From positions 124,001 to 188,000 of the forward strand of contig NZ_SMZK01000001.1 of assembly GCF_005938085.1 (NCBI RefSeq): a stretch of DNA of 64,000 bases, given 5' to 3'. Position numbers and translations under genes: made by a program. This DNA comes from Haloterrigena sp. H1 (GTDB taxonomy: Archaea > Halobacteriota > Halobacteria > Halobacteriales > Natrialbaceae). Positions 8,685 to 18,619 of this stretch are shown here, one piece after another. Within the stretch, counting starts at the first letter, position 1; each line of letters begins with the position of its first letter. Below the pieces are notes generated by a model. That model did no database searches and was not told the origin of the DNA. It saw nothing but the letters and a program-made list of their open reading frames with translations.

Positions 8685-9893
8685 TTACCTCGAAAACAGA
8701 CTCGTGTGAACCGGTGCGAACTCTCCGGTCTCGTCGGGTTGTTCCGGTGCCGTGTCAGTGATCGAGCTGCCGCCGAGGCCGTCCTCGAGCAGATCCGATA
8801 GCGGCGGGCCGACGGTCTCGGGTTCGACGAGGAAGGCATCGTGGCCGTGGTCAGACTCGATCACGTGGTGGGCGACGTCGACGTCGGCCTCGCGTGCCGA
8901 CTCGGAGAGTGACTCGGCCTGTTCGACGGTGAAGTGCCAGTCGCCGGTAAACGACAGCACGAGAAGTTCGCCCTCGAAGGCCGCCAGCGCGTCGGCATCG
9001 GACTCGTAGCCCGCCGAGAGATCGAAGTCGTCCATCGCGCGCGTCATGTAGAGGTAGCTGTTGGCGTCGAACCGATCGGTGAATTTGTCGGCCTGATAGT
9101 CCAGATAGGACTCGACCTCCCGGTAGGGGAAGAAGGCGGCCGCGGGGTCCGGCGGCTCCTCACGAACCGTCTCCCGACCTGCCGATCGGCGGCCGAACTT
9201 TCGACCCATCGAGGCCTTCGAGAGGTACATGATGTGCCCGATTTGGCGGGCGCGCGCCAGTCCCTCTTCGGGCTCGGGGCCGCCGTAGTAGTGACCGCCG
9301 TTCCAGTTGGGATCGCTAGTGATCGCCCGCCGGGCGACGGTATCGAGCGCGAGACACTGTGGGTCGAGTTTGGCGGCGGTGGCGACCGCGCCGGCCCGTT
9401 CGACATCGTCGGGATACCGCCGCAGCCAGTCGAGAACGTTCATGCCGCCGACGCTACCGCCGACGACGGCGTGGAGCCGGCCGATCCCGAGTTCGTCCAG
9501 CAGTTGTCGCTGGGCGCGGGTCCAGTCACCGATCGTGACTGGCGGGAAGTCGGTGCCGTAGGGCTCGCCCGTCTCCGGATTTTCGCTTGCGGGGCCGGTC
9601 GTTCCGTAACACGACCCGGGCGTGTTCGCACAGATCACGTAGTACTCGCTGGTGTCGATGGCTTTCCCGGGCCCGACGACGTCGCCCCACCAGGCGCGGG
9701 CCTGACCTGCGGTCTCGTCGCCGGCGTCCGGCCGGCGGGCGACGTGGGCGCTGCCGGTCAGCGCGTGACAGATCAACACCGCGTTGTCGCCGGTAAAGTC
9801 GCCGTAGGTCTCGTAGGCGACCTCGAGACTGGGGATCGACTCCCCGCACTCGAACTGGAACTCGCCGAGATCGATCGTGTCCTTCGTCGTCAT
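8685..9893 (-). CDS. metX: Homoserine O-acetyltransferase
   Basis: A 402-residue alpha/beta-hydrolase-fold acyltransferase that acetylates homoserine with acetyl-CoA for methionine synthesis. The nucleophile motif is GGSVGGM near residue 145. The catalytic Asp is in [12 protein letters not shown] and the His in [32 protein letters not shown] is the conserved substrate loop of the MetX family. Its ATG overlaps the stop codon of metY by 4 nt (ATGA), so the two are translationally coupled. The C-terminal 35 residues are a haloarchaeal extension. Confidence 0.94.
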   Translation of the reverse strand: MTTKDTIDLGEFQFECGESIPSLEVAYETYGDFTGDNAVLICHALTGSAHVARRPDAGDETAGQARAWWGDVVGPGKAIDTSEYYVICANTPGSCYGTTGPASENPETGEPYGTDFPPVTIGDWTRAQRQLLDELGIGRLHAVVGGSVGGMNVLDWLRRYPDDVERAGAVATAAKLDPQCLALDTVARRAITSDPNWNGGHYYGGPEPEEGLARARQIGHIMYLSKASMGRKFGRRSAGRETVREEPPDPAAAFFPYREVESYLDYQADKFTDRFDANSYLYMTRAMDDFDLSAGYESDADALAAFEGELLVLSFTGDWHFTVEQAESLSESAREADVDVAHHVIESDHGHDAFLVEPETVGPPLSDLLEDGLGGSSITDTAPEQPDETGEFAPVHTSLFSR

Positions 9894-11242
9894 CGCGTCT
9901 CACCGTCCGATCGACAGGCTCGTGTCGCAGCTTCGATCGCCTGCTCGAGGTCGGCGAGAATATCTTCGGGGTCCTCGATGCCGACCGACAGCCGGATCAG
10001 GTCTTCGGTGACGCCGGCCTCTGCTCGCTCCTCGGGCGAGAGCTGGCCGTGCGTCGTGCTCGCGGGATGGATCACCAGCGTCTTCGCGTCGCCGATATTC
10101 GCGAGGAAGGAGGCTAACTCGACCTCCTCGCAGAAGGTCTTGCCCGCCTCGAACCCCTCTTCGAGCCCAAAGGCAACCATCCCGCCGAAGTCCTCGAGAT
10201 ACCGCGAGGCGTTGTCGTGGGTCGGATGGGACTCGAGACCGGGGTGGGTGACCCAGGCGACGTCCTCGTGGTCGTCGAGATACTCCGCGACGATGGCGGC
10301 GTTCTCGCAGTGTTTGTCGACGCGCAGCGGCATCGATTCCAGTCCCTGTAAGGTCTGCCAGGCGTCGAACGGTGACTGCTGGTTGCCGAGGCTGCGCAGC
10401 GAGCGGAATCGGGCAGTGGCAGCGAAGGGTGCCTCCGAGAAGTCTCGCGAGAAGTCGGTGTCGTGGTAGGCGTGGTTCTGGCCGGCGATTTCGTCGTAAC
10501 CGTGCTCGCCCCATGGGAACGAGCCACCGTCGACGAGGACACCGCCGACGGTCGTTCCCGAGCCGTGGAGCCACTTCGTCGTCGATTCCCAGACGACGTC
10601 TGCTCCGTACTCTAAGGGTCGACACAGCGCTGGCGTCGCGAAGGTGTTGTCGACGACCAGTGGCACGCCGTTGTCGTGGGCGATCTCGGCGACGCGCTCG
10701 AAGTCCGGCGTCACGAGCGAGGGATTGCCGATCGTCTCGACGTGGACGAAGGCGGTGTCCTCGTCGATGGCCTCCTCGTAGGCGTCGTACTCGAGGGTGG
10801 GAACGAATTTCGGCTCGATGTTCCGCCGTGTGGCCGTCTTCGAGAAGTAGGTTGACGTCCCGCCGTACGTGTCGGTCGAACAAACTACGTTGTCGCCCGC
10901 CTCGGCGAGGATCAGCACGGCAGAATCGAGTGCGGCCATGCCGCTGCCCGTCGCGACCGCGCCCGCGCCGCCCTCGAGTGCAGCGAGGCGATCCTCGAGA
11001 ACGGTGACCGTCGGATTGGCGATCCGAGAGTAGATGTAGCCGTCGTCCTCGAGGGCGTAGCGGTCGGCGGCGGTGTCGGCGTCCTCGAAGACGTAGGAGG
11101 TGGTCTGATAGATCGGTGGTGCTCTCGCGCCGGTCGCCGGGTCGGGAGATTGGCCGGCGTGGACGCTGCGCGTGCCGAGCCCGCGCCCGCCACGCTCGGC
11201 GTCGGAGTCGGCCTCGTGCCCGTCGCTCGCGTCGTCGCTCAT
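9890..11242 (-). CDS. metY: O-acetylhomoserine sulfhydrylase (PLP-dependent Cys/Met metabolism enzyme)
   Basis: A 450-residue PLP enzyme that joins O-acetylhomoserine with sulfide to make homocysteine. The start is [14 protein letters not shown] at 11242; frame upstream to 11365 is unlikely coding because it would cross the promoter. Family motifs: [20 protein letters not shown] at the front, [20 protein letters not shown], the PLP-lysine region [16 protein letters not shown], and a C-terminal [18 protein letters not shown]. It is first in the metY-metX operon. MetB or MetZ specificity cannot be excluded from sequence alone, but pairing with metX supports sulfhydrylation. Confidence 0.92.
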   Translation of the reverse strand: MSDDASDGHEADSDAERGGRGLGTRSVHAGQSPDPATGARAPPIYQTTSYVFEDADTAADRYALEDDGYIYSRIANPTVTVLEDRLAALEGGAGAVATGSGMAALDSAVLILAEAGDNVVCSTDTYGGTSTYFSKTATRRNIEPKFVPTLEYDAYEEAIDEDTAFVHVETIGNPSLVTPDFERVAEIAHDNGVPLVVDNTFATPALCRPLEYGADVVWESTTKWLHGSGTTVGGVLVDGGSFPWGEHGYDEIAGQNHAYHDTDFSRDFSEAPFAATARFRSLRSLGNQQSPFDAWQTLQGLESMPLRVDKHCENAAIVAEYLDDHEDVAWVTHPGLESHPTHDNASRYLEDFGGMVAFGLEEGFEAGKTFCEEVELASFLANIGDAKTLVIHPASTTHGQLSPEERAEAGVTEDLIRLSVGIEDPEDILADLEQAIEAATRACRSDGETR

Positions 11243-11246
11243 GTTT

Positions 11247-11258
11247 AGTATGCATACT
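11247..11258. promoter_or_regulatory. Palindrome at the metY start region
   Basis: AGTATGCATACT is a perfect 12-bp palindrome ending 5 nt upstream of the metY ATG. On the minus strand a TATA-like CATATG lies about 20 nt further upstream, so the palindrome would cover the transcription start of a leaderless message. That is a usual place for an archaeal repressor site. The regulator is unknown. Confidence 0.4.
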
Positions 11259-11397
11259 GCTCCATCCACATATGCGTCGCAGTAACGGCAAAAACAGCAG
11301 GCTAGAGAACAGCACACATCTGCCGACTGCCGTCGTTCCGTGAGCCGTTTCGTCTGCAGGCTCAACCCCTATTGCGAGACGGACCGGTCGTCGACGT

Positions 11398-11736
11398 GTG
11401 CAGACCGTTTTCCACCTCATCGCTGACGATCCACAGCAGCAACAGACAGCGCTCACTATCGCCGAGAACCTCTCGGAAGACGACTCGGTCGAAACCGACG
11501 ACATCGCGATCGTCGCACAGGCCGACGGGATCGAGCCGCTGACGGCCGGCGGAGACGGCAGCGACATGGTCGAATCGCTGCTCGAGACAGGGATCGCCGT
11601 CAAAGCCTGCAGTAACACCCTCGACCTGAAGGATCTCGCAGAGTCGGATCTCGTCGATGGCGTCGAAACCGTCCCCTCCGGCGGTGGGGAACTCACACGC
11701 CTGCAGAGCGAGGGTTACGCCTACATTCGGCCGTAA
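11398..11736 (+). CDS. DsrE-family protein
   Basis: A 112-residue protein starting at GTG (MQTVFHLIADDPQQQQTALT). The beta-alpha pattern is that of small DsrE/DUF1791 proteins: an N-terminal strand, ADGIEPLT, a central GIAVKACSNTLDLKDL with the conserved cysteine, then LVDGVETVPSGGGELTRLQSEGYAYIRP. Members are linked to sulfur relay or sulfur oxidation, with the cysteine carrying persulfide. Divergent from metY across a 155-nt gap, so a link with sulfur assimilation is possible but unproven. Confidence 0.85.
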   Translation: MQTVFHLIADDPQQQQTALTIAENLSEDDSVETDDIAIVAQADGIEPLTAGGDGSDMVESLLETGIAVKACSNTLDLKDLAESDLVDGVETVPSGGGELTRLQSEGYAYIRP

Positions 11737-11827
11737 CGTCGGTCACACTGCGGCGGCCGACGGTCGACGCGACGACAGTCTGATCCAGAACGGACGCTTC
11801 ATAGGATCGTAGCACCAACGGCTGCCC

Positions 11828-13060
11828 GTGCACTCGAGTGACCGCGATCGGGTCGTCCTCGCTGTCCTCGTCTTCGCGGTGTTGTTCTCGCAGCTATTGC
11901 TCTATCCGGGCGTGTCGACGCTCGTCGCGACGCTCGGGGCCGACGAGACGACCTCGGCTTTTGCCGCGAGCGCGCTCGACGCGAGCATGTGGTTTCTGAT
12001 CGCCGAGTTCGCCGCCTACGTCGCGTTCGTCGGCGTCTGGGGGATCGTAAGCGATACGACTGGTCGGCGGACGCCGTTTATCGTCGCCGGTGCAATCGCC
12101 GGCGCGGTCGGCTACGCTGCCCTCGCCGCCGTCCCCACGCTGGGCTCGATCCCCTTCGCGGGCGTGCTCGCCCTTCGCGTCTTCCAGGGGGCGATGACCG
12201 TCGGGGCGTTCTCGCTGACGATGACCATGCTGATGGATCTGGAAGGCGGTCACGGCCGGAACATGGGCGCGGCCGGGATCGCCATCGGTTCCGGGGCTGC
12301 ACTTGGCGCGCCGATCGGCGGCCAACTGACCGAGCTCGATCCGCGCGCGCCGCTGGTCGTCGCCGCCGGCTTGCTCGTCTGCGTGAGCCTCGCCGTCTCG
12401 AGCGTCGATGACCGGACGCCCGACACGCGCCGGACCGCTCGCGCGCTCGTCGACGGGATTCGCCGGCAGCCGACGCTTTCCGTCCCATTCGCCTTCGGGT
12501 TCGTCGACCGGCTCACGGCCGGCTTCTTCGCGCTCGTGGGGACGCTGTACTTCCAACAGCAGTTCGGCCTCGACGCCGGACTGACCGGGCTCATGTTGGC
12601 GTGCTTTTTCGCACCCTTCGCTCTCCTGCAGTATCCCATGGGTGCGCTCTCGGATCGGATCGGGCGGACGATTCCGATCGTCGTCGGCTCGCTGTGTTAC
12701 GGCGTCGGCATCATCGCCGTCGGCGCTGCGCCGTCGGTCCCGACCGCCGCGATCGCGATGATCGCCGTCGGCGTCCTCGGCGCGTTAGTCGCCCCCGCGA
12801 CGATGGCGCTGGTCTCCGATCTGGCCGACGAGAGCGAGCGCGGCCTCGCCATGGCCGGGTTCAATCTCGCCGGCAGCCTCGGCTTCCTCGGCGGCTTCCT
12901 CCTCGGTGGCACTGTCGCCGGCCGCTACGGCTACGACGTCGCCTTTCTCGTCGTCGGTGGCCTCGAGATCACTATCGCCGTCGTTACGGTCCCGATCTTC
13001 CTGCGGCTCTCGCTCGGGGCGACCGATCGGATCCGCTCGAGGGATCGCGGAGACGCCTGA
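11828..13060 (+). CDS. MFS transporter
   Basis: A 410-residue protein with 12 predicted membrane helices, starting at GTG (MHSSDRDRVVLAVLVFAVLF). The MFS motif between helices 2 and 3 reads GIVSDTTGRRTPFIVAG, and it is repeated between helices 8 and 9 as GALSDRIGRTIPIVVG. The pattern fits drug/metabolite efflux-type MFS proteins. The substrate cannot be read. Monocistronic between the DsrE-like gene and the PPC-domain gene. Confidence 0.9.
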   Translation: MHSSDRDRVVLAVLVFAVLFSQLLLYPGVSTLVATLGADETTSAFAASALDASMWFLIAEFAAYVAFVGVWGIVSDTTGRRTPFIVAGAIAGAVGYAALAAVPTLGSIPFAGVLALRVFQGAMTVGAFSLTMTMLMDLEGGHGRNMGAAGIAIGSGAALGAPIGGQLTELDPRAPLVVAAGLLVCVSLAVSSVDDRTPDTRRTARALVDGIRRQPTLSVPFAFGFVDRLTAGFFALVGTLYFQQQFGLDAGLTGLMLACFFAPFALLQYPMGALSDRIGRTIPIVVGSLCYGVGIIAVGAAPSVPTAAIAMIAVGVLGALVAPATMALVSDLADESERGLAMAGFNLAGSLGFLGGFLLGGTVAGRYGYDVAFLVVGGLEITIAVVTVPIFLRLSLGATDRIRSRDRGDA

Positions 13061-13176
13061 CACTGTTGATCTTACCCCGCCACTCGCTGTGAGCGCGTCC
13101 TGTCCATATATCAGTCCACACGAGTTCCATGCGTTGCGACCGGTGGGCTTTTTCTGCCGGCCAACACAGTAGCTGT

Positions 13177-13596
13177 ATGAACTATCGCGCCGTCGAGACG
13201 ACCGACGAGTACGTCGCCCGCCTCGAGACGGGTGCCGACTGGCGGGCCGAGATCGAGTCCCTCGCCGACGCGGTCGACGCCGATGCCGCCTGGTTTACCG
13301 CACTCGGCGCGGTCCAGGACGCTGAACTGTGGTTCTATGATCAGGACGAGTGTGCGTACGAACCGATCGAATTCGACGAGCCCCTCGAGGTCGCGAGCTG
13401 TGTCGGCAACGTCTCGCTCTTAGATGGCGACCGGTTTGCCCATACCCACGTCGTCCTCTCGGGGCCCGATGGCAACGCGGTCGCCGGCCATCTGAACGAA
13501 GCGACGGTCTGGGCCGGCGAGGTCCACCTGCGCGTCTTCGAGGAGCCACTCGAGCGCGACCACGACGAGACGACCGACCTCGACCTCTGGCTCTGA
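13177..13596 (+). CDS. PPC-domain (DUF296) protein
   Basis: A 139-residue protein made only of the PPC/DUF296 fold, which in plants accompanies AT-hook DNA-binding motifs and in prokaryotes stands alone, usually as a trimer. The start MNYRAVETTDEYVARLETG is preferred to an upstream in-frame ATG at 13129. Conserved features are WFTALGAVQDAELWFYD, the histidines of FAHTHVVLSG, a putative metal site, and GHLNEATVWAGEVHLRVF. It lies 1 nt before polC and must be co-transcribed with it, an arrangement worth noting because the protein's function is unknown. Confidence 0.9.
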   Translation: MNYRAVETTDEYVARLETGADWRAEIESLADAVDADAAWFTALGAVQDAELWFYDQDECAYEPIEFDEPLEVASCVGNVSLLDGDRFAHTHVVLSGPDGNAVAGHLNEATVWAGEVHLRVFEEPLERDHDETTDLDLWL

Positions 13597-13597
13597 C

Positions 13598-16500
13598 ATG
13601 CGGGCGGAAGACGAACGCTACTTCGAACGGCTCGAGTCCCAGTTAGACGACGCGTTCGACGTGGCCGAGCGGGCCAAGCAACGGGGCGGCGATCCGGAAC
13701 CCGAAGTCGAGATCCCGACCGCACGCGACATGGCCGATCGCGTCGAGAACATTCTGGGTATCGACGGCGTCGCCGAACGGGTCCGCGAACTCGAAGGTCA
13801 GATGAGCAGGGAGGAAGCAGCCCTCGAGCTCGCGGAGGACTTCGCCGAGGGCCGCGTCGGTGACTACGAGTCGAAAGCCGGCAAGGTCGAGGGGGCGGTC
13901 CGCACGGCAGTTGCCCTGCTGACCGAGGGGGTCGTCGCCGCACCGATCGAGGGGATCGACAAGGTCGAAATCATCCAGAACGACGACGGCACCGAGTTCG
14001 TCAACGTCTACTACGCCGGTCCGATCCGCTCGGCGGGCGGGACTGCACAGGCGCTGTCGGTACTCGTCGCCGACTACACCCGCGCGCTCGTGGGAATCGA
14101 GGGGTACAAGGCTCGTGACGAGGAGATCGAGCGCTACGCCGAGGAGATCTCGCTGTACGACAAGGAGACCGGCCTCCAGTACACGCCCAAGGACAAGGAG
14201 ACGAAGTTCATCGCCGAGCACATGCCGATCATGCTCGACGGGGAGGCCACCGGCGACGAGGAGGTCTCGGGCTTTCGCGATCTCGAGCGGGTCGACACCA
14301 ACAGCGCCCGCGGTGGGATGTGTCTGGTGCTCGCCGAGGGGATCGCGCTCAAAGCACCGAAGATCCAGCGCTACACCCGGAACCTGGATGAGGTCGACTG
14401 GCCGTGGCTCCAGGATCTCATCGACGGCACCTACTACGACGATGCGGCGGACGAGGAGAGCGACGCGGACGCGGATGACGAGGGAGACGGTGACGGGGAA
14501 GACGAAGCCGCTGGTGGCGACGCCGAGGACGACGACCAAGACGCCGCTGACGGTCCCGAGGGACCGCCGCGCGTCGAGGAGTCGACGAAGTTCCTCCGGG
14601 ACCTGATCGCCGGCCGGCCGGTCTTCTCTCATCCCTGCGCCGAGGGGGGCTTCCGGCTGCGCTACGGCCGCGCGCGCAACCACGGCTTTGCGACCGCTGG
14701 CGTCCACCCTGCGGCGATGCATCTCGTCGACGACTTCCTCGCAACGGGGACCCAGATCAAGACCGAACGCCCCGGCAAGGCCGCCGGCGTCGTCCCCGTC
14801 GACTCCATCGAGGGGCCGACCGTCAAACTGGCCAACGGCGACGTCCGGCGGATCGACGACCCTGCGGACGCCCTCGAGATCAGAAACGGCGTCGAGAAGA
14901 TCCTCGATCTCGGCGAGTATCTCGTCAACTACGGCGAGTTCGTCGAGAACAACCACCCGCTCGCGCCCGCCGCCTACACCTACGAGTGGTGGGTCCAGGA
15001 TCTCGAGGCTGCCGGCGCGGACGTCCAGGCCTTCGAGGACGACCCCCGGATCGACCTCGAGTTCCCCGACCCCGAGGAGGCCCTCGAGTGGGCCACGGCG
15101 TACGACGCGCCCCTCCATCCCGAGTACACCTATCTCTGGCACGACCTGTCGGTCGATGCCTTCTGTACGCTCGCCGAGGCGGTTGCCGCAGGACAAGTCG
15201 AAGACGACACGCTCGTCCTCGACTATACTGAGCCCGTCCGCGACGCGCTCGAGACGATCGTCATCGAACACCGCCAGCGCGAGAGTGAAGGCTACATTGA
15301 GGTCGACGACTGGCGGCCGTTCGTCCGGACGGTCGGCTGTGAACCTCGTCAGACCGTCGCCGACGGTGCGGCTCTCGAACCTGATGGCCAAGAGGAAGAC
15401 CCGAGTATCGAACTCGAGCGCACCTGGTCGGCCGACGACCTCTCCGAACGCGCGCGGACGTGGGGGCACGAGGCCGACGGCGACAACGCCATCGAGGCGG
15501 TCAACGAGATCGCGCCGTTCCAGGTCCGTGAGCGTGCGCCGACCCGGATCGGCAACCGGATGGGCCGTCCCGAGAAGTCGGAGAGCAGGGATCTGAGCCC
15601 TGCCGTTCATACGCTCTTTCCCATCGGCGAGGCCGGCGGCACGCAGCGCAACGTCGCCGACGCCGCCACCCACGCCGAGACGATGTCCGATACCCCCGGC
15701 GTCGTCGAACTGCAGATCGGTCGGCAGCGCTGTGAGACCTGTGGCACCGAGACGTTCAAGAACCGCTGTCCCGACTGCAACGAGCGGACGACGCCGGACT
15801 ACCGCTGTCCCGACTGCGACCAGCGTCTCGAGCCCGACGACGCCGGTCGCGTCGAGTGCGATCGCTGCGAGCGCGAGGGAACCTGCGTCGAAACCCGCGA
15901 AATCGACGTTCACGATGAGTTCCGGAGCGCCCTCGAGTCCGTCGGCGAACGCGAGAACGCCTTCGAGATCCTGAAAGGCGTCAAGGGACTCTCCTCGCAG
16001 AACAAGGTTCCCGAACCCATCGAGAAAGGGATCCTCCGTGCGAAACACGACGTGTCGGCGTTCAAAGATGGCACTGTCCGCTACGACATGACCGACCTCC
16101 CGGTCACGTCGGTTCGGGCGAGCGAACTCGATGTCGATGTCGGCCAGCTACAGGCCCTTGGCTACGAGGAGGACATCCACGGCGAACCGCTCACTCACGA
16201 GGACCAGCTGGTCGAACTCAAAGTACAGGACATCGTCCTCTCCAACGGTGCAGCCGAGCACATGCTCCAGACGGCCGACTTCATCGACGACCTCTTGGCA
16301 CAGTACTACGGCCTCGAGCCGTTTTACGAGTTCGAGGACCGCCAGGATCTCGTGGGCGAACTCGTCTTCGGGATGGCACCGCATACGTCGGCGGCAACTG
16401 TCGGACGTGTGATCGGGTTTACGAGTGCGGCGGTCGGATACGCGCACCCGTACTTTCACGCCGCAAAACGAAGGAACTGCGACGGTGACGAAGATTGCGT

Positions 16501-17224
16501 GATGCTGCTTCTCGACGGATTGCTCAACTTCAGTAAGTCTTTTCTGCCCGACCAGCGCGGGGGGAAGATGGACGCCCCGCTGGTCATGTCCTCGCGGATC
16601 GACCCCTCCGAGATCGACGACGAGGCCCACAACATGGACGTCGTCTCCCAGTACCCTCGTGAGTTCTACCTCGCGACCCGCGAGCAGGCCGACCCCGAGG
16701 ACGTCGACGTCGAGATCGCCGAGGATACGCTGGGGACCGATACCGAGTACACCGGTTTCGAACACACCCACGACACCACCGACATCGCGATGGGGCCCGA
16801 CCTCTCGGCGTACAAGACGCTGGGCTCGATGATGGACAAGATGGACGCCCAGCTCGAGCTCTCGCGGAAACTCGTTGCGGTCGACGAAACCGACGTCGCC
16901 GAGCGGGTCATCGAGTACCACTTTCTGCCGGACTTGATCGGGAACCTCCGGGCCTTCTCACGTCAGGAGACCCGGTGTCTCGACTGCGGCGAGAAGTTCC
17001 GCCGGATGCCCCTGACCGGCGACTGTCGCGAGTGTGGTGGCCGCGTCAACCTCACCGTCCACAAAGGCTCGGTCAACAAGTACATGCAGACCGCGATTCA
17101 GGTCGCCGAGGAGTACGACTGTCGTGACTACACGAAACAGCGGTTAGAGGTCTTGGAGCGGTCGCTCGAGAGCATCTTCGAGAACGACAAGAACAAACAG
17201 TCCGGGATCGAGGACTTCATGTAA
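13598..17224 (+). CDS. polC: DNA polymerase D large catalytic subunit DP2
   Basis: A 1208-residue PolD large subunit, the two-barrel replicative polymerase of Euryarchaeota, acting with the exonuclease subunit DP1. Seen: N-terminal domain with PIRSAGGTAQALSVLVADY; an acidic low-complexity insert at about residues 283-325 (Asp/Glu/Ala-rich); zinc-ribbon cysteines at about 707-770 (CETCGTETFKNRCPDC, YRCPDCDQRL, ECDRCEREGTC); the catalytic aspartates in RRNCDGDEDCVMLLLDG; GGKMDAPLVM; and a C-terminal zinc finger (CLDCGEKFRRMP, GDCRECGG). Many haloarchaeal polC genes hold an intein near the catalytic motif; here that region is continuous, so there is none. Downstream of the PPC gene by 1 nt. Confidence 0.97.
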   Translation: MRAEDERYFERLESQLDDAFDVAERAKQRGGDPEPEVEIPTARDMADRVENILGIDGVAERVRELEGQMSREEAALELAEDFAEGRVGDYESKAGKVEGAVRTAVALLTEGVVAAPIEGIDKVEIIQNDDGTEFVNVYYAGPIRSAGGTAQALSVLVADYTRALVGIEGYKARDEEIERYAEEISLYDKETGLQYTPKDKETKFIAEHMPIMLDGEATGDEEVSGFRDLERVDTNSARGGMCLVLAEGIALKAPKIQRYTRNLDEVDWPWLQDLIDGTYYDDAADEESDADADDEGDGDGEDEAAGGDAEDDDQDAADGPEGPPRVEESTKFLRDLIAGRPVFSHPCAEGGFRLRYGRARNHGFATAGVHPAAMHLVDDFLATGTQIKTERPGKAAGVVPVDSIEGPTVKLANGDVRRIDDPADALEIRNGVEKILDLGEYLVNYGEFVENNHPLAPAAYTYEWWVQDLEAAGADVQAFEDDPRIDLEFPDPEEALEWATAYDAPLHPEYTYLWHDLSVDAFCTLAEAVAAGQVEDDTLVLDYTEPVRDALETIVIEHRQRESEGYIEVDDWRPFVRTVGCEPRQTVADGAALEPDGQEEDPSIELERTWSADDLSERARTWGHEADGDNAIEAVNEIAPFQVRERAPTRIGNRMGRPEKSESRDLSPAVHTLFPIGEAGGTQRNVADAATHAETMSDTPGVVELQIGRQRCETCGTETFKNRCPDCNERTTPDYRCPDCDQRLEPDDAGRVECDRCEREGTCVETREIDVHDEFRSALESVGERENAFEILKGVKGLSSQNKVPEPIEKGILRAKHDVSAFKDGTVRYDMTDLPVTSVRASELDVDVGQLQALGYEEDIHGEPLTHEDQLVELKVQDIVLSNGAAEHMLQTADFIDDLLAQYYGLEPFYEFEDRQDLVGELVFGMAPHTSAATVGRVIGFTSAAVGYAHPYFHAAKRRNCDGDEDCVMLLLDGLLNFSKSFLPDQRGGKMDAPLVMSSRIDPSEIDDEAHNMDVVSQYPREFYLATREQADPEDVDVEIAEDTLGTDTEYTGFEHTHDTTDIAMGPDLSAYKTLGSMMDKMDAQLELSRKLVAVDETDVAERVIEYHFLPDLIGNLRAFSRQETRCLDCGEKFRRMPLTGDCRECGGRVNLTVHKGSVNKYMQTAIQVAEEYDCRDYTKQRLEVLERSLESIFENDKNKQSGIEDFM

Positions 17225-17312
17225 CCTACCTGTTTCCGCTTGTTCCCGTCGATAATAGCTGCTCAAAAACACTCATCTTCCCCCGCCAGCCGCGCACTGC
17301 GCGGCGGTCAGG

Positions 17313-18224
17313 TCAATCGCTGTTGACGCGCCTCACGCCGGGCATTTTCGCCTTCGTATACTGCGGTTGTGGCGCGTACTCTGGGTCCGGCAGCCACTCG
17401 CGAAGCCGCTCGTTGAACCGGTCGGGTCGCTCTCGAGGCGCCCAGTGGCCACAGTCGTCGATCAGTTCCAGGTCGGCATTTGGGAGTCGGTTCGCTGCCC
17501 GGATCGACCACTCGACGGGGACGAGCGGGTCCTGTTTGCCGTGGACGAGCAACGTCGGCACCGACAGCGACTCGAGGTCGTCGACGAAGTCCGTCGCGAC
17601 GCGGCCGCTGAATGAGAGTTCGTTGGCCTGAAACTTCCGAAATGCCTGTATCGAGCCCGGTTCCCGCAGTTTCCGCCTGACGTCGGTGACGAAGGGGTCG
17701 GGCACCGCGGCGGCGTCCGCGACGAGACTGTCGAGGACCAAGCGAACGTTCGCCGGGGAGGTACTTGCGGCGGCTTTTCCGAACTCGGTCATGCCGGGAA
17801 CCTGTGACAGGAGCTTCCACGGGAGGGCGTTGGGCAATCGACGGCCGAGTCCGTAGCTGTTGACGAGTGCCAGTTGCTCGACGCGGTCCGGATTGGCGAG
17901 TGTATATCCGAGTGCGACGCCGCCGCCCATCGAGATGCCGGCGAGCGAGACTCGTTCGTCGGGCAGCGTCTCGAGGAACCCCTCGAGGATGTCGACGTAG
18001 GTCTCGACGGTGTGTGTAACTGGCCCCGTGCTGTTCCCGTACTCCGGCCAGTCGATCCCGTAGACACGGTAGTCCTCCGCGAGGGCGTCGATCGCGTGTC
18101 GCCACGAGACGGTCGCGTCGTCGATCCCCGCGCCGTGACAGAGGACAACCGGTGGGCCGCTGGTTCCTGCCCGCCGGTAGGCGATCCGACAGTCGCCGAT
18201 CGTCGCAACACCGGTCCCACTCAT
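17313..18224 (-). CDS. Alpha/beta-fold hydrolase
   Basis: A 303-residue alpha/beta hydrolase. The start is placed at MSGTGVATIGDCRIAYRR; a further ATG at 18245 adds 7 residues. Oxyanion-hole motif VVLCHGAGIDD; nucleophile Ser in LAGISMGGGVALG; Asp in LLVHGKQDPLVPVEW; His in DDCGHWAPRERPD. The length and motif set fit esterases, epoxide hydrolases or meta-cleavage product hydrolases; the substrate is unknown. Convergent with polC with an 88-nt gap. Confidence 0.88.
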   Translation of the reverse strand: MSGTGVATIGDCRIAYRRAGTSGPPVVLCHGAGIDDATVSWRHAIDALAEDYRVYGIDWPEYGNSTGPVTHTVETYVDILEGFLETLPDERVSLAGISMGGGVALGYTLANPDRVEQLALVNSYGLGRRLPNALPWKLLSQVPGMTEFGKAAASTSPANVRLVLDSLVADAAAVPDPFVTDVRRKLREPGSIQAFRKFQANELSFSGRVATDFVDDLESLSVPTLLVHGKQDPLVPVEWSIRAANRLPNADLELIDDCGHWAPRERPDRFNERLREWLPDPEYAPQPQYTKAKMPGVRRVNSD

Positions 18225-18245
18225 GATCGAGTCACGCCAGTGCAC

Positions 18246-18619
18246 GGGCGTTCTGCCGTCTGCGCAATCCCAGTGCGATCGGGGGCCGCTGCCCTCAGCA
18301 CCGATCGCAGGCCCAGCGCCGCCGATCGGGTGGCCCCACTCGTCTCCGATTCTGGACCACCACTCGGCCGCTCCCGTAGCCAGTGTGACTCGAGTGGACG
18401 TGTTCCGATCGGAACGACACTGTTAGACATACTCTGCCTGTGTCTCCCTGGCATAGGTCGTGTCTCTATCCAGCGTATATATTGTTTCCCATTACCATGT
18501 GCAGTATTATCATGCACTATCGTACTCCTTGCGTTCCGAGACCTCGCTGTCTCGTCCGCGAGCGGCCACCCGAACAATGCGCGCTGTGATTTTATCGCTG
18601 TCGCCGCTGTGGTCAGCCC
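18246..18619. other. Intergenic region with a 14-bp palindrome
   Basis: A 374-nt gap between divergent genes. It holds a perfect palindrome gttccgatcggaac at 18402-18415, framed by cagtgt (18381-18386) and its complement acactg (18417-18422). It also holds an AT-rich block at about 18475-18530 (gcgtatatattg and ttattatca) that could serve promoters in either direction. No conserved small ORF was seen. Confidence 0.4.

Noticed and set aside
13643..16048. 801-codon open frame antisense to polC
   Set aside because: High-GC shadow frame; sequence is repetitive Val/Asp/Gly/Leu-rich with no domain, opposite a certain polymerase gene.
16441..16570. PolD intein insertion site
   Set aside because: Checked because many haloarchaeal polC genes carry an intein near the catalytic motif; RRNCDGDEDC through GGKMDAPLVM is continuous here.
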